Assembly (NCBI GenBank): GCA_964444665.1
Contig: CAYUIE010000004.1
Location: forward strand, 200,374-264,373
Length of the DNA: 64,000 nt
Source: CAYZTY01 sp964444665
Lineage (GTDB): Bacteria > Planctomycetota > Phycisphaerae > Sedimentisphaerales > CAYZTY01
Direction of reading: 5' to 3'
This document shows, piece after piece, positions 1 to 8,724 of this stretch. How positions within the stretch are numbered: position 1 is the stretch's first letter; each line of letters starts with the position of its first letter. Both the position numbers and the translations under genes were made by a program. The notes under the pieces are model-generated. The model was not told the DNA's origin and searched no databases. It saw only the letters and a list, made by a program, of their open reading frames with translations.

Positions 1-870
1 TCAGTCTGTTTGATTTTCGAGCTGTCCATAGTGTGTCAAAACCATTCCCACATCCCTCATATACTGCTTCGTTCTTTCGCTGCAAAGTGCGTCCAATTCA
101 ACCTTTCTTTGTTTAATAAGCCTTGTGTCGGCCTCTTCCAGACCCTCTGTATAGCCCGGGTGCGTCATTACTTCTATAACCGGCGGCAGATTATCGCCGT
201 ATCTGGCTATGGCCCGCCAGTAACTCTGGTCTACCTTGCCGGTGTGAGCAACACCGAGTAAAGCACCGGCCTTACAAAAACTCGGGTGCTGAAGGCGATT
301 GATTCTGGCCATTTTGCGGACGACAGAAGCTCTTTGCCTGCCTGTGGTACTTGTAAACGGCCAGGGCCGAAAGCATACAAACTTGGGTTCAAAAGACCAT
401 CTTATCGCACTGATATTAAAGCTCCTGGCAAGGCTGCAAACAATTGAAAAAATTACCGGAAAGTTGTGAATGTGTTTATGGGAATCGAGATGAGTCGGTT
501 TTATTCCTTTGTCTATGACCCATTGTATTTGAGCGGCAAACTCGGCTTTGATTGCCAGACGCACTTCTTTGCTCAGCAGGCTTTTAACGGCGAGCCTGCC
601 CGGCGTAAATGCAAAGGTCCCTTCCTCATCCAGCAAAGCTGCTACGCATCCGTCCTGTGACAATGGGCAAGCTTCCATTAAATTCAGGTGCACGCCAACG
701 CCGAGGTTTGGAAGTTTTTTTGCTATCTCAACGGCCTGTTCGGCGGCAGGCATATTGGGCATAATAGTAGCGCTGGTAAGCACACCCTCCGTGTGTGCCT
801 GCTCCACTGCCTGGTTTATACCTTCAGACCATCCAAAATCATCTGCGTTAATTATTATCTTTTTAACCAC
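1..870 (-). CDS. ChbG/HpnK (YdjC) family carbohydrate deacetylase
   Basis: 289 residues, complete (the stop is the first three bases of the window). The family removes N-acetyl groups from diacetylchitobiose or related amino sugars and lipid-linked sugars with a divalent metal. The N-terminal NADDFG motif (Asp10, Asp11), His61 in GVGVHLNL and the HLDSHKHIH segment near residues 127-135 are the expected metal and catalytic residues. Length matches the family. No signal peptide is visible, so it is probably cytoplasmic. It diverges from the LptF-like gene. The exact substrate cannot be read from the sequence: chitin-oligosaccharide recycling or hopanoid-type glycolipid processing are both possible. 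Confidence 0.88.
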   Translation of the reverse strand: MVKKIIINADDFGWSEGINQAVEQAHTEGVLTSATIMPNMPAAEQAVEIAKKLPNLGVGVHLNLMEACPLSQDGCVAALLDEEGTFAFTPGRLAVKSLLSKEVRLAIKAEFAAQIQWVIDKGIKPTHLDSHKHIHNFPVIFSIVCSLARSFNISAIRWSFEPKFVCFRPWPFTSTTGRQRASVVRKMARINRLQHPSFCKAGALLGVAHTGKVDQSYWRAIARYGDNLPPVIEVMTHPGYTEGLEEADTRLIKQRKVELDALCSERTKQYMRDVGMVLTHYGQLENQTD

Positions 871-926
871 GACGACAAAGTTTACGACTGCGCATCCGTC
901 AAGTCAATCGGTTTTTGCCCATATAC

Positions 927-952
927 CCGCCTGCCGGCAAGGCAGGTACCGG
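927..952. repeat. short palindromic repeat (CCTGCC...GGCAGG)
   Basis: The intergenic stretch between the deacetylase and the permease carries an inverted repeat with arms CCTGCC and GGCAGG around a GGCAA loop. It has no T-tract, so it reads as a dispersed hairpin element and not a terminator. Confidence 0.4.
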
Positions 953-1078
953 TCTTGAGTGCAGATTTGGGATTACCAGGAAATTTCCGTTGCAAAATGC
1001 CGAGCTTATACTAAAAATAACTCTCTGTCAGTTAAGTGCAGTAATTTTACGCCTCCTGTGGTTCCGGTATGAGGTATT

Positions 1079-2740
1079 ATGGTATTCACGCTACACAGAT
1101 ATATATTTCGTGAGCTGATGAAAGTCTTTGTCCTTGCCGTTTTGGCAATGGCGCTGATACTAAGTCTGGGCAGTCTCTTACGGCCTATTCAGGATTACGG
1201 CGTCGGGCCACGGCAGGTACTTCATCTGATAGGCTATTTCCTGCCGATAACTCTGACTTTTGTACTGCCGATGGCGGCGCTCTTCGCTGCCGCACTTGTT
1301 TACGGCCGATTGGCAAATGACAATGAACTTGACGCCTGCAGGGCCAGCGGTATCAGTCTGCTGACCGCGGTATATCCGGGCCTGACTCTGGCGATTCTTG
1401 TTGCAATATCGACATTAGTCCTGAGTTTTTATGTAGTGCCCATTTATGTACAGCGGGCGGAAAGCGCCATCAAGGCCGATGCAAAACAAATACTTTACCG
1501 CAACCTTCAGCGAAAAGGCTTTTACAATCTTCCCGATAACAGGTACAGGATTTATGCCGACGTAGCCGACCCGCAGAATGACGAGCTTCTGGGCGTTGTC
1601 GTTGTGGACTCAAAGAATAACGAGATTAGGAAAATTATCACCACCGACCGGGCCAGTGTGCATTTTGAGCCACACAAGAAATTCAATGAGGTTGATATAA
1701 CGATAATTGCCCACAATGCCTATCAAATCGACTCGGAGGGTGAAGCCTTTACGGAATGGCTGCCGGTATCCGGCCAGTTCAGCTCGCTGTTGGCCGACGA
1801 TGTCAAATTCAAGAAAATCACCGAGATGAAACGCATCCAGAGTGAGCCGATGCAATTTTACCCCATTGCAAAGCAGGCCAACGCAATATACTCTCAAATT
1901 ATTTCCGAATTACTGGCGCAGGATATTTCCGCGAAAATAGCCGATGGACAGGACTCGTTACGGCGGGGTGCCTCGCAGCCGGACAGATTCTATAAACTGC
2001 AAAAAAAAGACAAACTCGTCAATTTCACCGCCGACCGGTGCTCAGCAAAAGGCCAGAACAGGATAGAATTGTCCGGGGAAGTTACCCTGCTCGAATACAG
2101 CACGCCGGCAGAGCAGCTAACGTGCAGCTGGTATGGCAACGGAGCAATAATAGAACTGTCCGGCCACGAACCGGGCTCATTCGATGATTTTGCTTCCCCG
2201 CACCAGCAACCATTTGAGCTGACAATGATAATATATAACGCACACTGGCAGCAAAGCGACTCCGATAAAACCGGGGGGCTGGCCCAGCGGCATATTGTCC
2301 GCGGCCTGCAGTTACCGAGCTCTGTCCTGAGCAAAATCAGTCCCGACGTGTTAGGAACTATTAATTCAACAAACTCGATTCTTTCTCAGCCCAGTAAACT
2401 GCTCGAGAGTATGCAAATCACACTACGGCGAAAGATTACATCCACTCTCGCTGAAATTAAGGCGGAGATACATTCGAGGCTCGTTCTCGGGATAGGCTGT
2501 ATAACCTTGATGTTGATAGGTATAGCACTGGGTATCAAATTCAAGGGCGGTCACCTTCTAACGGCATTCGGCGTCAGCTCGGTCTCGGCCGCCGCACTTA
2601 TCGTCTGCATAATGGCAGGTAAGAACATAACGAAAAATCCTGATGTTCAGACACTTTCGGGCATCATTCTGATGTGGAGCGGCCTTGCTGTACTCTCGGC
2701 CCTGGCGACAGCCATATATCACAGGCTGCTTAAAACCTGA
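1079..2740 (+). CDS. LptF/LptG (YjgP/YjgQ) family permease, long form
   Basis: 553 residues. The family forms the membrane part of the Lpt transporter that extracts lipopolysaccharide from the inner membrane and pushes it along the Lpt bridge. The N-terminus (LHRYIFRELMKVFVLAVLAM) is the family's typical start, followed by membrane spans near residues 12-34, 50-75 and 95-120, a large soluble region (about 130-460) and three spans in the last 90 residues. It is about 190 residues longer than a usual LptF or LptG, the excess being in the periplasmic domain. The second permease follows 15 bases later, so the two probably form the heterodimer. Which is LptF and which LptG I cannot decide. Confidence 0.85.
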   Translation: MVFTLHRYIFRELMKVFVLAVLAMALILSLGSLLRPIQDYGVGPRQVLHLIGYFLPITLTFVLPMAALFAAALVYGRLANDNELDACRASGISLLTAVYPGLTLAILVAISTLVLSFYVVPIYVQRAESAIKADAKQILYRNLQRKGFYNLPDNRYRIYADVADPQNDELLGVVVVDSKNNEIRKIITTDRASVHFEPHKKFNEVDITIIAHNAYQIDSEGEAFTEWLPVSGQFSSLLADDVKFKKITEMKRIQSEPMQFYPIAKQANAIYSQIISELLAQDISAKIADGQDSLRRGASQPDRFYKLQKKDKLVNFTADRCSAKGQNRIELSGEVTLLEYSTPAEQLTCSWYGNGAIIELSGHEPGSFDDFASPHQQPFELTMIIYNAHWQQSDSDKTGGLAQRHIVRGLQLPSSVLSKISPDVLGTINSTNSILSQPSKLLESMQITLRRKITSTLAEIKAEIHSRLVLGIGCITLMLIGIALGIKFKGGHLLTAFGVSSVSAAALIVCIMAGKNITKNPDVQTLSGIILMWSGLAVLSALATAIYHRLLKT

Positions 2741-2755
2741 GCACATAAGATTTAT

Positions 2756-3862
2756 ATGAAGATACTCGACAAATATATCATAAAAAATTTCCTGACCGGC
2801 TATCTCATCGCCTTTTTGGTGCTTATGGGCCTGAGGATGGTTATTGACCTGTTCGTAAATCTTGACGAATTTACCGAGCACATCCAGCTCGGCACAATGG
2901 CGGTAACAAGAAACATTTTGAGTTACTATGCTCTTCACAGCACGTTGTACTTCCGCGATTTTGCCGGGATGATTACCGTGGTGGCAGCGGCCTTCTCGCT
3001 GGGCAAAATGACCCGCAACAACGAGTTAACGGCCGTGATGGCATCCGGAGTCAGTCTTAAGCGCGTTATTGCTCCGATAGTCTTCCTTGCCCTGCTGCTT
3101 ACAGGCCTGATGGTAGTTGACAATGAACTCGCAATTCCGCCTTTGGCCGACAAACTTGTCCGGGGACAGGACGCCCTGCCGGGCCAGGAACAGTATCACG
3201 TCTGGTTTATGACGGACGGCAACGGCTCACTAATCTGCTCGCCCAGATTCTACGTGAAAACATCAACACTAATCAAGCCCACAATCATCACCCGAACTCG
3301 TAAGGCCGATACGTTTCTCTGGGAGGTAACGGGAAAAATATGGGCCGATGAGGCGGTCTATAATCCCCAAACAAAGCAATGGGACCTGAAGAACGGAATG
3401 TCTTTGAAAAGAGGCGACCCAACCTCACTTTCCAGGATTGAGTCCATCGCTTCTTATCAATCCGACATCACACCCAAGGAAATTCCGGTCAGACGCAAAT
3501 CGAGACACAAGGCACTGCTTAGCTCAAGTCAGTTGGCTCAATTGGCACGTCAAAGGACAAAAATCAAGGACCTGGCACAGCTCTACAGTGAAAAACACTT
3601 CCGCATTACCGACCCGATAATCAACCTGGTAATGCTTATGGTGAGTTTGCCGATTCTTGTCTGTCGCGACCCCAAATCTATGAAATCCGCCATTTTAATC
3701 AGCTTTATTCTGACCACGGCATGCTTTATTGTAACCTTCATTTGTAAAATGGTAGCGACCGAAGTATTCTTCAATCGGATAAGGCCGGAGTTATGGGCCT
3801 GGCTGCCGGTCTTTATATTCCTGCCCATTGCTTTCATCGAATTCGACTCTATGAAAACTTAG
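2756..3862 (+). CDS. LptF/LptG (YjgP/YjgQ) family permease
   Basis: 368 residues, the normal family length. The N-terminus (KILDKYIIKNFLTGYLIAFL) and the NNELTAVMASGVSLKR segment just after the third membrane span are family hallmarks; the last 80 residues hold three further spans. It starts 15 bases after the longer permease and is evidently co-transcribed with it. Expected role: half of the inner-membrane LptFG pair, powered by an LptB ATPase encoded elsewhere. The next gene (thiC) converges from the other strand. Confidence 0.88.
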   Translation: MKILDKYIIKNFLTGYLIAFLVLMGLRMVIDLFVNLDEFTEHIQLGTMAVTRNILSYYALHSTLYFRDFAGMITVVAAAFSLGKMTRNNELTAVMASGVSLKRVIAPIVFLALLLTGLMVVDNELAIPPLADKLVRGQDALPGQEQYHVWFMTDGNGSLICSPRFYVKTSTLIKPTIITRTRKADTFLWEVTGKIWADEAVYNPQTKQWDLKNGMSLKRGDPTSLSRIESIASYQSDITPKEIPVRRKSRHKALLSSSQLAQLARQRTKIKDLAQLYSEKHFRITDPIINLVMLMVSLPILVCRDPKSMKSAILISFILTTACFIVTFICKMVATEVFFNRIRPELWAWLPVFIFLPIAFIEFDSMKT

Positions 3863-3878
3863 AGGCGTTCTGCATCGG

Positions 3879-5207
3879 CTAAGTCGGCTGCTTCTCGATT
3901 TTCCCGGCAGTTAATGCCCGCTGGATTTCCCTGCTGATTCTAAGGCTGCACCACTTTTGCCCGCACATCGAGCAGTAATCATCAGCGGTCCTTTCATCTG
4001 AGTTGATTCGTTCACCGTCACGGTTATGCATCTGTTCCGCGGTACGAGGGTCAAGGGCCTCGGCAATATGTCTTTGCCAATCCAGATTAGCGCGGGCGAT
4101 GCTCAGGGATTTATCCTTTTCTATGGCCCAAGGCAGTCCGCGGGCCACATCTGCCGCATGAGCGGCTATCTTCGAGGCAACAACGCCGCGGCGAACGTCC
4201 TCGACATCGGGCAGGCCCAGGTGCTCGCGCGGAGTAACATAGCACAAAAAAGAAGCACCATAATACGCCGCGGCTGTCCCACCAATCGCCGACGTAATAT
4301 GGTCATAACCCGGCGCAATATCAGTCACCAACGGCCCTAATACGTAAAAGGGGGCTCCCTTACAAATCTCCTGCTGAATTTCAACATTGTACTGTATCTG
4401 GTCAAAGGGAACGTGTCCCGGCCCTTCGACCATAACCTGACAGCCGTTGGCCTGCGCCCGCTGCGTCAATTCACCCAGCGTCCGCAGCTCGGCCATTTGG
4501 GCTTCATCGGTCGCATCGGCAATACAGCCCGGCCTAAGCCCGTCCCCAAGGGAAAAACAAACATCATACTGGCGCATTATGTCGGACAGCTCATCAAACA
4601 TTTCGTACATTGGATTCTCGCGGTCGTGATAAAGCATCCACTTGGCCAGCAGCGCCCCGCCCCGGCTGACAATCCCGCTGGTACGCTTCTCGATTAAAGG
4701 CAAATGTTTTTTCAATACTCCTGCGTGTATCGTGAAAAAATCAACGCCTTGCTTCGCCTGTTTTTCAACCGTCTCAAGAATCAGCTCGCAGGTTATATCC
4801 TCTACGTCCCTGTCTATAACCACCTCGTAAATCGGTACTGTCCCGAATGGAACGGTGCATTCAGCCAGAAGCCTTTCACGAATAGCATCAAGCCGGCCGC
4901 CTGTACTCAGGTCCATTATGGCATCGGCGCCGAGTTCTATAGCGATTTTCATTTTTTCAAGCTCGGCCTCGACCGATGAACGCACCGAGCTGGTCCCGAT
5001 ATTGGCGTTGACCTTCGTTGTTACAAGCCGACCGATCCCGACAGGCTGAAGATTTGCCGCCAAATGAATTATGTTAGCCGGTATTACCAACCGACCCTCC
5101 GCCACTTCACAGCGAACGGCCTCCGGCTCGATGCCTTCTTTCTGCGCAACATTTTTCATTTGCTCTGTAACGCTACCGCGCTTCGCGGCCTGCAATTGTG
5201 TAGCCAT
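3879..5207 (-). CDS. thiC: phosphomethylpyrimidine synthase ThiC
   Basis: 442 residues. ThiC is a radical-SAM-type enzyme that converts aminoimidazole ribotide to hydroxymethylpyrimidine phosphate for thiamine synthesis. The C-terminal CSMCGQKWC motif is the CxxCxxxxC iron-sulfur site, and internal motifs such as GRLDAIRERLL and MVEGPGHVPFDQI are typical. I start at 5207 (MATQLQAAKRG) because GGGAG lies just upstream. The frame stays open to 5270, but those extra codons lie inside the terminator hairpin of the TPP riboswitch and would not be translated as protein. Expression is thus expected to fall when thiamine pyrophosphate is abundant. Confidence 0.95.
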   Translation of the reverse strand: MATQLQAAKRGSVTEQMKNVAQKEGIEPEAVRCEVAEGRLVIPANIIHLAANLQPVGIGRLVTTKVNANIGTSSVRSSVEAELEKMKIAIELGADAIMDLSTGGRLDAIRERLLAECTVPFGTVPIYEVVIDRDVEDITCELILETVEKQAKQGVDFFTIHAGVLKKHLPLIEKRTSGIVSRGGALLAKWMLYHDRENPMYEMFDELSDIMRQYDVCFSLGDGLRPGCIADATDEAQMAELRTLGELTQRAQANGCQVMVEGPGHVPFDQIQYNVEIQQEICKGAPFYVLGPLVTDIAPGYDHITSAIGGTAAAYYGASFLCYVTPREHLGLPDVEDVRRGVVASKIAAHAADVARGLPWAIEKDKSLSIARANLDWQRHIAEALDPRTAEQMHNRDGERINSDERTADDYCSMCGQKWCSLRISREIQRALTAGKIEKQPT

Positions 5208-5226
5208 CTTATCTAACTCCCAAAAG

Positions 5227-5258
5227 AAAAAATCGCTCCCGTAAAGAAGCGATTTTTT
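5227..5258 (-). terminator. intrinsic terminator of the thiC riboswitch
   Basis: On the minus strand AAAAAATCGCT and AGCGATTTTTT pair over 11 bases around a ten-base loop, ending in a U-run. It sits between the TPP aptamer and the thiC ribosome binding site, which is where the expression platform of a transcription-terminating riboswitch belongs. Confidence 0.8.
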
Positions 5259-5279
5259 AATTTCCGGCATTCGATTTAT

Positions 5280-5378
5280 CTCGCTTCCCTACGCAGGTCC
5301 CCCGCCGATACGGCGGATTGCCTGATCAGGTTCGAAGGGTTTACTCTCAGGCCCACGTCACCGAGCCACCCCTAGCGA
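5280..5378 (-). promoter_or_regulatory. TPP riboswitch (THI element) upstream of thiC
   Basis: Read on the minus strand, the conserved blocks appear in order: CTAGGGGTGG, GGGCCTGAGAG, ACCCTTCGAACCTGATC and CTGCGTAGGGAAG. These are the pyrimidine-sensing CUGAGA and the pyrophosphate-sensing helices of the TPP aptamer. A GC-rich optional arm (CCGCCGTATCGGCGG) is inserted near the three-way junction side. The element lies immediately upstream of thiC, its usual target. Confidence 0.96.
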
Positions 5379-5450
5379 ACACTCATCATTTTACCACCAG
5401 GGCCAAGGTACGTCAAATAAATCCTGCTGCCCAATAGCTCGTAATTTTTC

Positions 5451-6887
5451 CTACGTTAGCCGTGGAAACAACGCTTCACAAGGCTTAACCGGCTCTTTCA
5501 GTATCTCAAGAATTTTTTTGCTGGTCTCCGGCAGAAACGGCGCCAGCCAGTAACCTACCTGCCGGATATCACATAACCAGGCCGACAGTCGGGCCTTGAG
5601 GGACGCATTATCCGGCTTCTTCAATAGCTCCCAGGGCCTTGCCCTGTCAATATCCCGATTTAATCGCGTTATGGCTTGCCAAAGAATCTCAAGTGCTTTG
5701 TCAAATTCGTAATTTCGAATTGCAGCGCGATATCCCTCAGGCTCGCTGATTATCGATGGATACTCATACTCCCTCAAGTTAGCCCTCTCACATAAAGACG
5801 TGACTCTACTGACCAGATTTCCCAGACCATTTGCCAGGTCGGTGTTATATAGACTCTTGAGACGCTGTGTTGAAAAATCGCCGTCATCGAAAGGACTAAC
5901 AGCCCGCAACAAATAATACCTAACGGCATCGGCCCAAAAACCATCGACGCATTCGAAAGGGTCAATACTGCCGCCGAGAGACTTGCTAATCTTTTGTCCC
6001 TTTTCCGTGATGAATCCATGGACCATGATTTCATTCGGCAAAGGCAAACCCGCCGATAGAAGAAACGCAGGCCAGTAAACAGCATGAAACTTCCAGACGT
6101 TCTTGCCGATTACGTGGACCTTGGTCGCCGATTCGTTCCAGAAGTTATCCCAGTCATCCCCTTTGCCATAGCCTAAACCTGAAATATAGTTCGTAAGAGC
6201 ATCGAACCAGACCCACACAATCTGAGTATCATCCCCCGGAACTGTCACCCCCCAGCCATCCGAACGCTGTGCCAGGCGGGAAATGCTAAGGTCCTGCAGG
6301 CCGCTTCGAACGAAGCTCAAAACTTCGTTTTTACGACTGGCGGGAATCACCTTGAGCTCGTCCGTATCAAGTAGCTTTTCCAACTGGGATTGATAGGCCG
6401 ATAGCCGAAAAAAATAATTTGTTTCATGAACTTGGGCAGGCTTGGTTTTGTGGTCCGGACAGCAGCCATTAAGAAGGTCCTTCGGCCGGTAAAAGTCCTC
6501 GCAACCGTTGCAGTAAAGCCCGGTATACTCCTTGACATAAACGTCATCCGCCCGCAGCCGCTTCCAAAACAAATGAACCGACCTGTGATGCGCCGGGTCC
6601 GTCGTCCGCACAAAATTATCAAACGAAATATTCAGGACACAGCTCAATCGCTGGAACACTTCAGAATTTCTGCCAACCAATTCCTGGGGTGTTATTTCGA
6701 GCCGGTGAGCTGAGACAACATTCTTAAAGGCGTTCTCGTCGGTTCCCGTCTGGAAGTATGTTTCATTTCCTATTAGGCGATTGTATCGCGCGACTACGTC
6801 CGCCTGCACCAACTCCAGAGCAAAGCCGATATGCGGCCGGGCGTTAACATACGGTATAGTCGTAGTAACATATATTTTCTTGCTCAT
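5451..6887 (-). CDS. metG: methionine--tRNA ligase MetG, short form
   Basis: 478 residues. Charges tRNA-Met (elongator and initiator) with methionine. The class I signature is at residues 13-21 (YVNARPHIG, equivalent to HIGH) and the KMSKS loop reads KISKS. A CNGCEDFYR...CCPDH zinc knuckle is present in the connective peptide. There is no C-terminal tRNA-binding EMAP/Arc1p-like domain, so this is the short monomer-type enzyme. I start at 6887 because AAGGAG lies seven bases upstream; the open frame extends to 6950 but those codons fall in the upstream terminator hairpin. A structured leader RNA with its own promoter precedes it. Confidence 0.95.
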   Translation of the reverse strand: MSKKIYVTTTIPYVNARPHIGFALELVQADVVARYNRLIGNETYFQTGTDENAFKNVVSAHRLEITPQELVGRNSEVFQRLSCVLNISFDNFVRTTDPAHHRSVHLFWKRLRADDVYVKEYTGLYCNGCEDFYRPKDLLNGCCPDHKTKPAQVHETNYFFRLSAYQSQLEKLLDTDELKVIPASRKNEVLSFVRSGLQDLSISRLAQRSDGWGVTVPGDDTQIVWVWFDALTNYISGLGYGKGDDWDNFWNESATKVHVIGKNVWKFHAVYWPAFLLSAGLPLPNEIMVHGFITEKGQKISKSLGGSIDPFECVDGFWADAVRYYLLRAVSPFDDGDFSTQRLKSLYNTDLANGLGNLVSRVTSLCERANLREYEYPSIISEPEGYRAAIRNYEFDKALEILWQAITRLNRDIDRARPWELLKKPDNASLKARLSAWLCDIRQVGYWLAPFLPETSKKILEILKEPVKPCEALFPRLT

Positions 6888-6915
6888 CAGATTCTCCTTG
6901 AATTTCAGGGTTAAT

Positions 6916-6948
6916 AAAAAAGCCCGGGAATGGAAAACACTCCCGGGC
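6916..6948 (-). terminator. intrinsic terminator before metG
   Basis: Minus-strand arms GCCCGGGA and TCCCGGGC pair perfectly over eight bases around an 11-base loop and are followed by six U residues. It ends 28 bases before the metG start, so it either ends a small RNA or acts as an attenuator for metG. Confidence 0.85.
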
Positions 6949-7115
6949 ATAGTCTAATTCGCTGTCGGTAAGGGAATCTATTTGAGCATAACTCCCGAGC
7001 CGGCGACAGACCATGCCCTCAGCCCCATCATCCAAGGCAATACTGGAGGACTTGTTCTCGTCAGCCAACTCGGCAAAACTACACCTTTCATTAGTAATTA
7101 AAAATCACTTATCAA
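6916..7115 (-). ncRNA. candidate structured leader / small RNA upstream of metG
   Basis: A near-consensus promoter is followed by about 200 nucleotides ending in an intrinsic terminator, with no convincing gene between. Inside, CCGAGTTGGC (7064-7073) pairs with GCCGGCTCGG (6995-7004) over ten positions, two of them G-U, and encloses a smaller TGCC/GGCA stem. I do not recognise a known class: T-box, SAM and SAH riboswitch signatures are absent. The open frame that runs through it begins with TTG, has no ribosome binding site and crosses the terminator, so I do not call it coding. The likely role is attenuation of metG or an independent small RNA. Confidence 0.5.
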
Positions 7116-7121
7116 TCCGGT

Positions 7122-7151
7122 ATTATACTATATCGACCGCCAATCGGGCAA
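7122..7151 (-). promoter_or_regulatory. sigma-70-like promoter for the metG leader
   Basis: Minus strand: TTGCCC (7146-7151), an 18-base spacer, then a perfect TATAAT (7122-7127). It places the transcript start near 7115. Confidence 0.65.
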
Positions 7152-7204
7152 CCTTAAAATTTATTAAGTTAAGCAAGTAACCGGTTCGCTGAACCTTGGC
7201 CGGC

Positions 7205-8686
7205 TTAGGCTAACTTAAAACTTGCAGCAACTACTGATAGAGGGGGCATCTTGACTTCGGCTTTGCCGTCGATAATTTTTACATCGGAAAATGGAGCCGA
7301 CTTAATCAGGTCCGGCCTCTCAAACGAATTGGCTGCCTTGGGGCCGGGGCCGGTTAACTTTTCCGCATCCGCCAGTTTACTAATTGCCCTGTCAGCTACG
7401 CAAATACTTACTTCAGCTTCCTGTTCCAGATTCCGGTTGACCAAAAAGACACTGAGTTTATCACCATCAAGGACAGCACTTACATCCACGTAGTTAACCA
7501 CACCCTTTGTAGCACCCTCGTAAGTAGGACCTTCAACAATCGGCCTTAATGAGACGCCCTGCCGTCTCTTCGAGAACATCTCGAACGGATAAAATGTAGA
7601 CTGAATCAGCAACTCATCGCCACGCGTCATAAGCGGCGCAATTACATTGACCACCTGTGCAAGGTTGGCAATCTTTACTACGTCGGCATGGCGAATAAAG
7701 CTATTTAAGAAACCCGCTACCACCAGGGCGTCTTCCAGATTATAAACCTCCTCGAGCAGGTGCGGTGCGAATTTGCCCCCGCCGTCAACCTGCTTGTTTT
7801 TATACCAGACATTCCATTCATCGAAGGAAAGAAACGCTCGCTTTTTGCTTTTGTTCCTGGCCTGCACAATTCGGCAGACCGCGTCCATCTGCTCGATATA
7901 CCAGTCTATTTCATTCGTAACGGCAAGATAATCGGCTGTATCATCTTTCTCGTTTCCTACGTAGCGATGCAGACTGATATAGTCGGCATAATCGCCGACG
8001 TATTCGAGCACCTGCCGGTCCCAGTCAATAAAGTTCTCGGCTACACACGAGCCGCAGACAACAAGCTCGATACTTCCGTCGGCGTCTTTCATCATCTTGG
8101 CCGCCTGTTGTGCCCGGAGAGCATACTCATTTGCCGGCACATGCCCAACCTGCCAGTTTCCATCCATCTCATTACCAAGGCACCACAGTTTCACACCATA
8201 CGGCTCGGCCGCGCCGTTTTTAGCGCGCATATCAGCGAACTTTGTTCCCGCAGACAGATTACAATACTCTACCCACTGGCGCGCCTCAAGAGGCAAGGCA
8301 GAGCCGAGATTGACTGTCAGCATCGGAGTCCAGTTTATCTTCCTGCAAAGCTTTATATACTCATCCGTGCCGAACTCGTTCGTCTCGTTGCTTTGCCAGG
8401 CAAGGTCGCGCACCGTTGGCCGAGTTTCTCGGGGACCAACACCATCAAACCAGTGATAGCCGGATGCAAAATTGCCGCCTGGATAACGTATTGCGGTCAT
8501 ATTCAGCCTGGCCAGTGATTCGAGAACGTCCGTCCGGAAGCCTTCATCATCAGCGTGCCTGCTGTCCGGCTCATATAATCCCTGGTACACGCTACGGCCT
8601 AAGTGTTCGATGAAGCCGCCAAACAAACGACTGTCAACCCGACCAATTTCAAACTTAGTGTCAACAGTTACAGTAGTCTTATCCAC
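7205..8686 (-). CDS. alpha-L-arabinofuranosidase, GH51
   Basis: 493 residues. GH51 enzymes release terminal alpha-L-arabinofuranose from arabinan and arabinoxylan oligosaccharides by a retaining mechanism. The acid/base glutamate is E173 in LWCLGNEMDG and the nucleophile E290 in FLSFDEWNVWY. A (beta/alpha)8 barrel is followed by the usual C-terminal beta domain. The start is GTG with GGAG eight bases upstream. No signal peptide is visible, so it should act on imported oligosaccharides. No transporter or other glycosidase is adjacent. It fits a plant-polysaccharide-degrading lifestyle together with the dockerin proteins. Confidence 0.92.
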   Translation of the reverse strand: MDKTTVTVDTKFEIGRVDSRLFGGFIEHLGRSVYQGLYEPDSRHADDEGFRTDVLESLARLNMTAIRYPGGNFASGYHWFDGVGPRETRPTVRDLAWQSNETNEFGTDEYIKLCRKINWTPMLTVNLGSALPLEARQWVEYCNLSAGTKFADMRAKNGAAEPYGVKLWCLGNEMDGNWQVGHVPANEYALRAQQAAKMMKDADGSIELVVCGSCVAENFIDWDRQVLEYVGDYADYISLHRYVGNEKDDTADYLAVTNEIDWYIEQMDAVCRIVQARNKSKKRAFLSFDEWNVWYKNKQVDGGGKFAPHLLEEVYNLEDALVVAGFLNSFIRHADVVKIANLAQVVNVIAPLMTRGDELLIQSTFYPFEMFSKRRQGVSLRPIVEGPTYEGATKGVVNYVDVSAVLDGDKLSVFLVNRNLEQEAEVSICVADRAISKLADAEKLTGPGPKAANSFERPDLIKSAPFSDVKIIDGKAEVKMPPLSVVAASFKLA

Positions 8687-8724
8687 AATCTTTGCTCCAA
8701 TTGTACTCTATACTAAACAATTAA

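Noticed and set aside
6844..7068. A 74-codon frame upstream of metG whose translation begins ADENKSSSIAL, faintly like a tmRNA tag
   Set aside because: It starts with TTG without a ribosome binding site, has no stop where a tag would end, runs through the terminator into metG, and no tRNA-like ends are present.
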